From positions 693,501-757,500 of the forward strand of contig JAUISW010000001.1 of NCBI GenBank assembly GCA_030434875.1: DNA of 64,000 nucleotides, in the 5' to 3' direction. The notes under the pieces are model-generated. The model was not told where the DNA came from. It worked only from the letters and a program-made list of their open reading frames with translations, and searched no databases. Numbering within the stretch: position 1 is the first letter of the stretch; every line of letters starts with the position of its first letter. Both the position numbers and the translations under genes were made by a program. Shown here in pieces: positions 7,996 to 14,165 of the stretch. The DNA comes from Lachnospiraceae bacterium C1.1. Lineage in GTDB: Bacteria > Bacillota > Clostridia > Lachnospirales > Lachnospiraceae.

Positions 7996-10002
7996 ATGGC
8001 AGCTGACAATGATTTAATATTGGCGGTCGGACGCATGAAGAATGGTGAGGAAGAAGGGTTTAACCTCGTATATTCTAAAACATATAATTTTGTATACTTC
8101 AGAGCTCGGCAGATCATGAAAAATGAAGACGATGCTATGGACTTATTACAAATTGTATATGTTGAAGCGTACAAATCGATCGACACATTGGATAAGCCGG
8201 AAAACATATATGCGTGGCTCGGAGCGATTACCTACAGGCAAGGAATGAAGATATTCCGTAAGAAAAATGAGATACTTGTAGATGAAGAGACAGAAAAGAG
8301 TCTTTTTGAAAGTATTCCAACCAACGATACGTCTGTCCAGCCTGAAGCATCTGCTGAAAACAAGGAAGTTGAAGCGATTCTTTCGAAGTTCATAGATGAA
8401 CTTCCTGAAGCACAGAGAACAGTTGTAATTGCTTATTATTATGATGGAATCAGTATTGATGACATCGCCGAGATTATGGAATGTTCCGCAGGAACGGTTA
8501 AGAGCCGTCTAAATTATGCGAGAAAATTCCTTAAGAAGAAACTCGAAAAAGAGCCGGGCTTAACTGGCAGCAAAATTGGTGCCATGACTATAAGCGGAGC
8601 ATTGATATTCGGCGCTGTGCAGGCTATGTCTGAGCAGACAGTAATGGCCGCCACAGCAGCACAATCTGCTTATGCTGCAATATGCGGTTCAGTTGGAATA
8701 GCTGCAGGAACCATTGCTACTACGGCAGGTGTAGCGGCAGCAGGAACAGGTATTTCAATAGCTGCATCGTCAGGGGCAGGAGCAGCAGCGGCAGCAGCTG
8801 GAACAGTATCAGCAGGTGCAGTGGCAGCAGGTACAGGAACAGCAGCAACGGTTTCAACCGGTACGGCAGCAGCAACAACTGCGGCAACAGCAACAACTGC
8901 AGCGACAGCAGCAGGTACAGTCGCAACTACAAAAACTGTAGCAGTAGCGGTAGCAGTAGCGGTTTCAGCAACCGGAGTAGGAACTGCTGTTAATTATCAG
9001 AATAATAATGCAAGCAGCGAAATCCGCAAAGTAGAAATGGATGACGGATGGAACACCTTTTCTGTTAATTCTTCTGTTGTTAGTGATAACGACGGAATTA
9101 TTTCGGATGAGTTTAAGTTTGGTGTATCTATTGATGAGATATCAGATAATCACCTTATCGAAACTCATGATAGTCACGAAGGCAGTGCTTCTGAAAATAA
9201 AAAGCATGGCAAGTCTTCTGAGAATAAAAAAGAGAAGAGTGAAGAAAAAAGGGAAAGCGAAGAAGGAAAGAGTAGTAAGAAATCTACATCTTCAAATGAG
9301 GCAGAGCATATCAGTGACAGCCTGAAGAAAAAAATCGGGCAGTCAGCAGCATCAATGCTTTTCTTTACTGGTACGGATTCTTATGATGATAAAGTTGATA
9401 ATGCAACTCTTGAAGCTGCATATACATTTGGAAGCTCTATAGTTCTGAATTCAACATCGACAGTATCACTAAATGATGCATATATAGATGATATACAGGT
9501 TTCAAAAATCAGTCATAATAAATCAAAATTCACAATTGAGGGCAGCTTTGATTACGGTATAAGCGATAATGGTATCTATTCTGCTTATAATTACTATTTT
9601 AAGCTAAAGATGAAGACTGGCGCTGAAGACGGAATATTCGGAGGACTTAACGCTACTAAACTTAAGATTAAACTGGTTGGTGCGGTTGAGGTTCCTGAAG
9701 ATGGATCTGACAGGGCAAGTAGTCGTGTAAGCGATAACTCGGCTTCGGATGTTATAGTTATTGATGATGATACATCGTCTATTGTTGATCTGGACGAAGG
9801 GTCAACGGAGAGTGGTGATCTTGTTATTATAGAATCACCTGCATCGGAGAAGACAGAGATAGTTACAGATACTGGTTCAGATACATCTTCTGATTCTACC
9901 AGTGATAATACATCTGAAACTATAAGCGACAGTAATGCAGTTTCAGCAATAGAGAATGAGTCTGAGACTACAGAAAAGGAATCTGAAGCAGAAACAAGCT
10001 GA
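7996..10002 (+). CDS. ECF-type sigma-70 factor fused to a hydrophobic low-complexity stretch and a C-terminal Ser/Asp-rich region
   Basis: A 668-residue protein. Residues 1-185 are an ordinary ECF sigma factor: region 2 (LVYSKTYNFVYFRARQIM, DDAMDLLQIVYVEAYKSID) and region 4 (LPEAQRTVVIAYYYDGISIDDIAEIM, CSAGTVKSRLNYARKFLKKKL). It then runs into a hydrophobic segment (about 194-212), a ~100-residue Ala/Gly/Thr/Ser stretch, a second hydrophobic segment (VAVAVAVAVSATGVG, about 314-328), and a ~335-residue tail rich in Ser, Asp and Glu with a beta-like core (about 440-570). Simple reading: cytoplasmic sigma domain, one or two membrane passes, exported tail. No separate anti-sigma gene is adjacent. 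AAGGAG 8 bases before ATG supports the start. Function of the tail is unknown. Confidence 0.82.
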   Translation: MAADNDLILAVGRMKNGEEEGFNLVYSKTYNFVYFRARQIMKNEDDAMDLLQIVYVEAYKSIDTLDKPENIYAWLGAITYRQGMKIFRKKNEILVDEETEKSLFESIPTNDTSVQPEASAENKEVEAILSKFIDELPEAQRTVVIAYYYDGISIDDIAEIMECSAGTVKSRLNYARKFLKKKLEKEPGLTGSKIGAMTISGALIFGAVQAMSEQTVMAATAAQSAYAAICGSVGIAAGTIATTAGVAAAGTGISIAASSGAGAAAAAAGTVSAGAVAAGTGTAATVSTGTAAATTAATATTAATAAGTVATTKTVAVAVAVAVSATGVGTAVNYQNNNASSEIRKVEMDDGWNTFSVNSSVVSDNDGIISDEFKFGVSIDEISDNHLIETHDSHEGSASENKKHGKSSENKKEKSEEKRESEEGKSSKKSTSSNEAEHISDSLKKKIGQSAASMLFFTGTDSYDDKVDNATLEAAYTFGSSIVLNSTSTVSLNDAYIDDIQVSKISHNKSKFTIEGSFDYGISDNGIYSAYNYYFKLKMKTGAEDGIFGGLNATKLKIKLVGAVEVPEDGSDRASSRVSDNSASDVIVIDDDTSSIVDLDEGSTESGDLVIIESPASEKTEIVTDTGSDTSSDSTSDNTSETISDSNAVSAIENESETTEKESEAETS

Positions 10003-10101
10003 TAAAATATGACAAATAATAAAGAAGCGCTGCATTAGGGCAGTGTTCATAAGACAGTAACGCAAAATGAGCACTGTCGCTGTGGATTGGCAAAAAAAGA
10101 A

Positions 10102-10142
10102 GAAGTCTGAAAGGAACATACCTTCCAGACTTCCTTTTTTTA
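10102..10142 (+). terminator. Intrinsic terminator, probably bidirectional
   Basis: Stem GAAGTCTGAAAGG / CCTTCCAGACTTC (10102-10114, 10121-10133, one mismatch) flanked by a T run on the plus side and by A-rich sequence that gives a T run on the minus strand. It ends the sigma-factor gene and the minus-strand remnant that follows. Confidence 0.8.
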
Positions 10143-10265
10143 TTAGAATAATGAGATGCTTGGTGCTTTTACATCCACCTCGCCGCCTATTATCTTGGCA
10201 AGCCTGCGTTGGGGGGCAACCATATCAACCACAACATTAATGGTAGGAACGTTTGGTTGGTTGAA
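10143..10265 (-). pseudogene. C-terminal remnant of an unidentified minus-strand gene
   Basis: On the minus strand an open frame of about 40 codons runs to a TAA at 10145-10143 and reads well as a protein tail (INVVVDMVAPQRRLAKIIGG, then EVDVKAPSISLF). No start codon and ribosome site precede it, and it abuts a palindrome and a plus-strand remnant, so it looks like the retained 3' end of a deleted gene together with its terminator. Family not recognised. Confidence 0.4.
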
Positions 10266-10289
10266 CGACCCTCCAAATTTGGAGTGTCG
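10266..10289. repeat. 24-bp near-perfect palindrome at a remnant junction
   Basis: The sequence centred on CTCCAAATTTGGAG (10271-10284, perfect) extends outwards to CGAC...GTCG with one mismatched pair. It lies between the minus-strand remnant and the plus-strand transposase-like remnant, so it may mark a recombination or insertion junction. Confidence 0.4.
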
Positions 10290-10290
10290 T

Positions 10291-10608
10291 ATGATATATA
10301 ATAAGCAGAGAAGGCTTCATGGACGTAGTAAGGAAACAATCTTAAAAACAATTAGTATATGTAAAGATCGAAACATTCTCAAGGAGTATCTTGAATCAAG
10401 GGAGAAGGATGTTGTGGATATTATGATGACATTATTTGATGAGCAGGAAATAGCAGAAATGCATGATAATAGTATTAGGGCTGAAAGTGAAGAGAAGGGA
10501 AAAATAGACACATTGGTTTCTCTTGTGAAGGATAGTATTTTAAGTATAGGCGAAGCTGCAAAAAGATTAGGTGTAACTGAGGCAAAATTTAAGGAATATA
10601 TGAAATAG
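10291..10608 (+). pseudogene. C-terminal fragment of a PD-(D/E)XK nuclease/Rpn-like transposase family protein
   Basis: About 105 residues are open from 10291. The part ICKDRNILKEYLESREKDVV and the ending DSILSIGEAAKRLGVTEAKF match the C-terminal tail seen in the abundant Lachnospiraceae PD-(D/E)XK nuclease family transposases (Rpn/PDDEXK_2 type), including the short helix-turn-helix-like end. The nuclease core that should precede it (about 200 residues) is absent; sequence upstream belongs to something else. I therefore call it a 5'-truncated remnant. The longer open frame back to 10156 is antisense to another remnant and is not credible coding sequence. Confidence 0.6.
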
Positions 10609-10692
10609 ATTCTCCTCTGGTACCTTTTTGTGCAAAAAAATCTTTTGCTAGCTTTTTGAGTACCGAATCCAATAAATAAGTAATATAATGGT

Positions 10693-10779
10693 GGGATTGT
10701 GGGATACCACGAACACTTAGTGAACGTAGTGAACTTAGTGAGAGTGTATGCACAGCTGCACGAAGTGCGGAACAATCCC
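10693..10779. repeat. Multi-hairpin intergenic element with closing stem
   Basis: An 8-bp perfect closing stem GGGATTGT/ACAATCCC (10693-10700, 10772-10779) encloses up to three smaller hairpins: GTGG-GATA-CCAC (699-710, overlapping the closing stem), ACACT/AGTGT (713-717, 743-747) with internal repeats of the GTGAAC type, and GCAC-GAA-GTGC (758-768). The plan resembles the larger element at 42641-42832. Confidence 0.5.
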
Positions 10780-10852
10780 TGACATCACTTTTGACCTTAA
10801 CATCATATAATTGGAATTATAGATGAGTTAATGATGAAAAAGAGGAACTTAC

Positions 10853-11037
10853 ATGATTAAGCATTCGATTCCACCTGTTTTTGATAAAGATTCGAGAATA
10901 CTTATATTAGGCAGCTTTCCTTCGGTCAAGTCAAGAGAAGTGCAAGATGTTTACCTTCTACCATCCCTGCAAATGCAGCATGGAATTTAGACAGATTAAT
11001 AGGTGCATGGGGAGTAATAAACGGCGGGAAAATCTAA
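10853..11037 (+). pseudogene. DNA-deoxyinosine/uracil glycosylase, internally deleted
   Basis: The 5' part encodes IPPVFDKDSRILILGSFPSV and KSRE, the N terminus of the Mug-like DNA glycosylase family common in Clostridia. Shortly after, a different frame encodes LPSTIPANAAWNLDRLIGAW, the C-terminal end of the same family. Roughly 100 or more residues of the normal ~165 are missing and the two ends are out of frame (total length 185 bases), so the gene is inactivated by an internal deletion. A ribosome site (AGAGGAACTT) still precedes the ATG. Confidence 0.7.
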
Positions 11038-11085
11038 AGATTGATTTGGTTGGGTCATAAAACCTGTGTGTGGGGATTTATCAAA

Positions 11086-11883
11086 ATGAAAATATCATCT
11101 TTTTTATATCTTGCAGGATTTGGTATAAAAAGTATTTTATTAAAGAAGAAAGAGCCTGTTTTAGGAACAATAATAGTTACAGATAAATGCAACCTTTCCT
11201 GCAGGCATTGTTCTGTTAACAACATAACGTCCAAAATTCCCCCTTATTTTCAGATAAAAAAAGAAATGCAAACGCTTTACAATATGGGAGTGAGGATTTT
11301 GTTTTTTTGCGGTGGTGAAACATTTATCTGGCAGGATGATGGCAAGACCATTCGGGATCTTGTTATAGAAGCGAAGAGGATGGGATTTCTCATCGTCAAC
11401 CTTGTGACGAACGGTACTCAGAAAATAGACCTGCCTGAGGCAGACCTTATATTGTTGAGCCTTGATGGTGACCGCGAGCACCACAACATTATTCGTGGTG
11501 ACACCTATGATACAATCCTTGAAAATATTGAAAATGCTACTTCTGACAACATCTGCTTCTATATGGCTGTCAATCAGATCAACAAAGATTGCATCAAGGA
11601 TGTCTGCTATCTTGCACGGGATACAAAGAATGTCAGAGCTGTTTCATTTAATTTTTATACACTATATCCTGATACAACGGAGCTTGCGCTCTCAAAGGAG
11701 GAAAAGAAAAAATGCTGCATTTTAATTTCGCAGATGATAGACGAAGGAGTACCCGTATTCAACTTAAAGAGTGCTTTTCCGTATCTGATCAATAACAGTT
11801 TTCCCACTCCCTGCTATCAGTGTGTAGTTATCGAGAATGGTAAAATTTCAACTTGCGGACGAATTAAACGCTGCTGGGTTTGA
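11086..11883 (+). CDS. Radical SAM protein, C-terminally truncated
   Basis: 265 residues from the ATG at 11086. The 4Fe-4S/SAM motif is CNLSCRHC (about residues 31-38), followed by the GGETF motif in ILFFCGGETFIW and a SAM-binding VNLVTNGTQ strand, so the catalytic barrel is complete. The auxiliary C-terminal segment begins (TPCYQCVVIENGKISTCG) but then stops within a few codons. The bases after STCG read in another frame as an unrelated protein tail (DELNAAGFEAEHDKKE then stop), which suggests that a recombination joined two genes here and removed the SPASM-like cysteine end. Substrate unknown. The ribosome site is weak. Probably decayed, though translation is possible. Confidence 0.6.
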   Translation: MKISSFLYLAGFGIKSILLKKKEPVLGTIIVTDKCNLSCRHCSVNNITSKIPPYFQIKKEMQTLYNMGVRILFFCGGETFIWQDDGKTIRDLVIEAKRMGFLIVNLVTNGTQKIDLPEADLILLSLDGDREHHNIIRGDTYDTILENIENATSDNICFYMAVNQINKDCIKDVCYLARDTKNVRAVSFNFYTLYPDTTELALSKEEKKKCCILISQMIDEGVPVFNLKSAFPYLINNSFPTPCYQCVVIENGKISTCGRIKRCWV

Positions 11884-11916
11884 GGCGGAGCATGACAAGA
11901 AGGAATGAAGAAAAAA

Positions 11917-11942
11917 GGTACTCCCTCAATAGTGGAAGTACC
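11917..11942 (-). terminator. Intrinsic terminator of the PemK-like gene
   Basis: On the minus strand the stem GGTACTTCC/GGGAGTACC (11942-11934 and 11925-11917, one G-U pair) is followed by TTTTTTC. It begins immediately after the TAA at 11946-11944. Confidence 0.8.
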
Positions 11943-11943
11943 C

Positions 11944-12621
11944 TTAATTTGGATCCTCTGGTTTGTCGTTAAGCTGACTCCGCAAGGATTCGATTTCTGC
12001 TTTGAGCTGATCGTTTTCTGTTTGCAATGTCTCTTTTTCTTCAGTCAGTGTGCTGACCTGTTCATTTAGAGATTCTATGGTCTTGTTATTCTGCTCATAG
12101 TCGCGCAGAAAACTTGGAAAGTATTTTCGCAGAACCAATGATTCAATCTCTTTGTATGTATCTGAGACAGGGTCAATCCTGCCGCTCTGTTGATAAAGAA
12201 TCCTGTTGATGCTTACCGTTCTGATATCGTTAAGCTTCAGTACGGAATCATGCGAAATGAAGGAAAACTCACTGCTTTTCAAAAGGAACATATCGCTTTT
12301 CGATGCAGGGAAATCAACCGGGTGATAAACATCGGTGTGCTTCGCCGGATCATAGGAGAAGATAGGGAGCACATAAAGAAGCTTCTGCTTTACCCCGATC
12401 ACAAGTCCACGATGCTCATATGACATCTCAGGGATATAATTCTTGCCAAATTCAAACTGGTAGATTTCTCCCTTTTTTACAGCTCTTTGACGAAATGGCT
12501 TCTTTCTGTTGTCAGCCCAGCGAAAGTCTGACTTCGAAAAACGATTCAGTTCATCAGAACCGATCATATTTCCGACTATAATCTCATTTGTTTTGCTTTG
12601 TGCCTTAAGATACTCTTTCAA
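11944..12621 (-). CDS. PemK/MazF-like toxin-fold protein with C-terminal coiled coil
   Basis: A 225-residue protein. The central part matches the PemK/MazF/CcdB fold: KKGEIYQFEFGKNYIPEM, the basic/hydrophobic strand HRGLVIGVKQKLLYVLPI and the late LNDIRTVSINRILYQQSGRI motif (about 130-150). Known members are ribosome-dependent or free endoribonucleases. Here the domain sits behind a ~45-residue N-terminal extension and ahead of a ~50-residue heptad-rich coiled coil (EQVSTLTEEKETLQTENDQL) with an acidic end. Translation must start at TTG (12621-12619), with AAGGAG ten bases upstream; no ATG fits. There is no protein antitoxin gene next to it, but the leader contains five hairpins. It may be a regulated RNase or a chromosomal toxin relative. 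Confidence 0.72.
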   Translation of the reverse strand: MKEYLKAQSKTNEIIVGNMIGSDELNRFSKSDFRWADNRKKPFRQRAVKKGEIYQFEFGKNYIPEMSYEHRGLVIGVKQKLLYVLPIFSYDPAKHTDVYHPVDFPASKSDMFLLKSSEFSFISHDSVLKLNDIRTVSINRILYQQSGRIDPVSDTYKEIESLVLRKYFPSFLRDYEQNNKTIESLNEQVSTLTEEKETLQTENDQLKAEIESLRSQLNDKPEDPN

Positions 12622-12652
12622 TCAGTGATGTCTCCTTAGTGTTATAGGTAAA

Positions 12653-12816
12653 AAAATAAGGGTACGGCGCTAACCATACCCTACTCTGGCTAACCAGAGT
12701 GACCTCGTCGGTCAAATTATCCTTTCGTATGCGGTCTCGTCGACCAAAAAAACACTTTTACAAGTGCGAAAGAACATTTCATTTGAGAGGTTTCGTGTAC
12801 CTCTATCTATATTATA
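12653..12816 (-). promoter_or_regulatory. Hairpin-array leader and promoter of the PemK-like gene
   Basis: On the minus strand a TATAAT box (12816-12811) gives a start near 12804 and a ~180-base leader. In order it holds: CACTT-GTAA-AAGTG plus seven T (12766-12746, terminator-like); GGTC-GACGA-GACC (12745-12733); GACC-GACGA-GGTC (12713-12701); ACTCTGG-TTAG-CCAGAGT (12700-12683); and GGGTA/TACCC around TGGTTAGCGCCG (12681-12660) followed by TTATTTTTTTA. The two middle hairpins share the loop GACGA with swapped stems, and the last two share GGTTAGC. Two stems precede T tracts, so attenuation is plausible. A cis-regulatory pemK RNA motif has been described in Firmicutes; I cannot confirm a match. 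Confidence 0.6.
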
Positions 12817-12907
12817 CACAATTCCGTCGAAAAATCCAGCAGTTCTTAAAAATTTTATCTACGCCTCTGTAACTAATAATTATATTGCCGCTTCAGTTCA
12901 AAGTCAA

Positions 12908-12940
12908 GAAAAAAATAAAAGCTGTAAAGTTATTGCAGCG
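12908..12940 (-). terminator. Intrinsic terminator overlapping the stop of the aminotransferase gene
   Basis: On the minus strand GCTGCAA ... TTACAGC pairs (one mismatch) across the TAA stop and is followed by TTTTATTTTTTT. The hairpin includes the last codons of the gene. Confidence 0.55.
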
Positions 12941-14033
12941 CTTCTTTTATCTTTGCGATAAGACGATCATTATCCTCGGGCTGCATAAAACAGAATCGGA
13001 AATAATGATTATCAAGAAATGGAAATGTACAGCAATTTCGAATCATCATTTTTGATCGGATACAGTGATCAAACAGGCTGTCTGCAGTGACATCATCACG
13101 TTCGAGTTTGCAGAGAACAAAATTTGCACCCGGTTTATAATATTTAAGACCAAGGTCCTTCATATCATCAAGCATTGAGCAGATTCTTTTTCTCTCACCA
13201 AAAATTATCTTTTTGGTTTCTTCAATATATTTCTTGTCAGTAAACATGAGTTTTCCGGCAATCTCGGCAAGAGAATTGATCGTCCAGGGATTTTTCTTCG
13301 TGTTGATCTCGCGAATAAGATCCTGATTGCCGGTGACTGCATATCCAAGCCTTAATCCCGGAGATGCGAAAAACTTTGAAACTCCGCGTATTATAAAAAG
13401 ATTGTTATAATAGCGCGTAAGAGGAATACCTTCGATTTCTTCCATGTTTTCAGTGAATTCAATGTATGTCTCATCAACTACTACAAATATATCTAAGGTT
13501 TTGGCAGTATCGAGAATACTCCTTAGAGTACGTGCCGGGATACAGGTTGAAGTAGGATTATTAGGATTGCAGATTATCAGCATATCTATATCTTCGTTTA
13601 AATGCGAAACAAGATCTGCTTTATCCAATACAAAATCATTTTCTTCTTTTAATGGAAAATATAAGGATTTTCCGCCGCTTAGTGTAACCTCTCGTTCGTA
13701 TTCGGAATATGAAGGGCCGAGGATCATGGCTCTTCTTGGCTTTTTTAGTTCGATGATTATGGATATGAGTTCTGTAGAACCATTTCCGACTATAATGTTA
13801 TCCTTAACTGTTCCGCTGTAGTCAGCAATAACCGATCTTAAGAGAGTATACTCTCTGTCGGGATAAGATTGTATCGCATCGAGATGTTCACTTAAGGTTT
13901 CGCGAAGTGAAGGAGAAATACCAAGTGGATTTACATTTGCAGAAAAAGATATGACTTCTTCTTTTTTTATTCCATAGATCTTTTCTATTTTTTCAAGGTC
14001 GCTTCCGTGGAAGTGATCCGAGTGCTGTATCAT
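12930..14033 (-). CDS. PLP-dependent aminotransferase, HisC/CobD-like
   Basis: 367 residues of the fold-type I aminotransferase class. The N terminus HGSDLEKIEKIYGIKKEEVI followed by FSANVNPLGIS is typical of threonine-phosphate decarboxylase CobD and its histidinol-phosphate aminotransferase relatives. The PLP-site pattern follows: IICNPNNPTS, VVDETYIEF, the lysine region IIRGVSKFFASPGLRLGYA (about 215-235) and the C-terminal arginine region YFRFCFMQPEDND. I start at 14033 because AAAGGAGG lies just upstream, though spacing is long (11); a longer open frame has no such site. No cobalamin or histidine genes are adjacent, so the substrate is open: threonine phosphate, histidinol phosphate or another amino acid. 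Confidence 0.8.
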   Translation of the reverse strand: MIQHSDHFHGSDLEKIEKIYGIKKEEVISFSANVNPLGISPSLRETLSEHLDAIQSYPDREYTLLRSVIADYSGTVKDNIIVGNGSTELISIIIELKKPRRAMILGPSYSEYEREVTLSGGKSLYFPLKEENDFVLDKADLVSHLNEDIDMLIICNPNNPTSTCIPARTLRSILDTAKTLDIFVVVDETYIEFTENMEEIEGIPLTRYYNNLFIIRGVSKFFASPGLRLGYAVTGNQDLIREINTKKNPWTINSLAEIAGKLMFTDKKYIEETKKIIFGERKRICSMLDDMKDLGLKYYKPGANFVLCKLERDDVTADSLFDHCIRSKMMIRNCCTFPFLDNHYFRFCFMQPEDNDRLIAKIKEALQ

Positions 14034-14054
14034 CGTTTCCGATACCTCCTTTTG

Positions 14055-14084
14055 TTGATAAAAACACTGTATAAGTGCTATAAT
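14055..14084 (+). promoter_or_regulatory. Promoter of the 14166-21058 four-gene unit
   Basis: TTGATA (14055-14060), 18-base spacer, TATAAT (14079-14084) with a TGC extended -10 immediately before it. The predicted start near 14091 leaves a ~75-base leader before the ATG at 14166. It lies within the divergent gap with the aminotransferase gene. Confidence 0.65.
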
Positions 14085-14165
14085 AAACTTTATGATAATG
14101 CATGTTTTCGAATAATGCAACTTAAGGAGCCGTGACAGGCGATATAAGAGGAGGAAGCGGGAATA

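Noticed and set aside
8682..8993. Open frame of 103 codons inside the sigma-factor gene
   Set aside because: It is a shadow frame of the Ala/Gly/Thr simple-sequence region, rich in Ser/Asn/Arg/Cys, without ribosome site.
10156..10290. Upstream extension of the transposase-tail frame
   Set aside because: Antisense to a better-reading minus-strand protein tail and not similar to the family's nuclease core.
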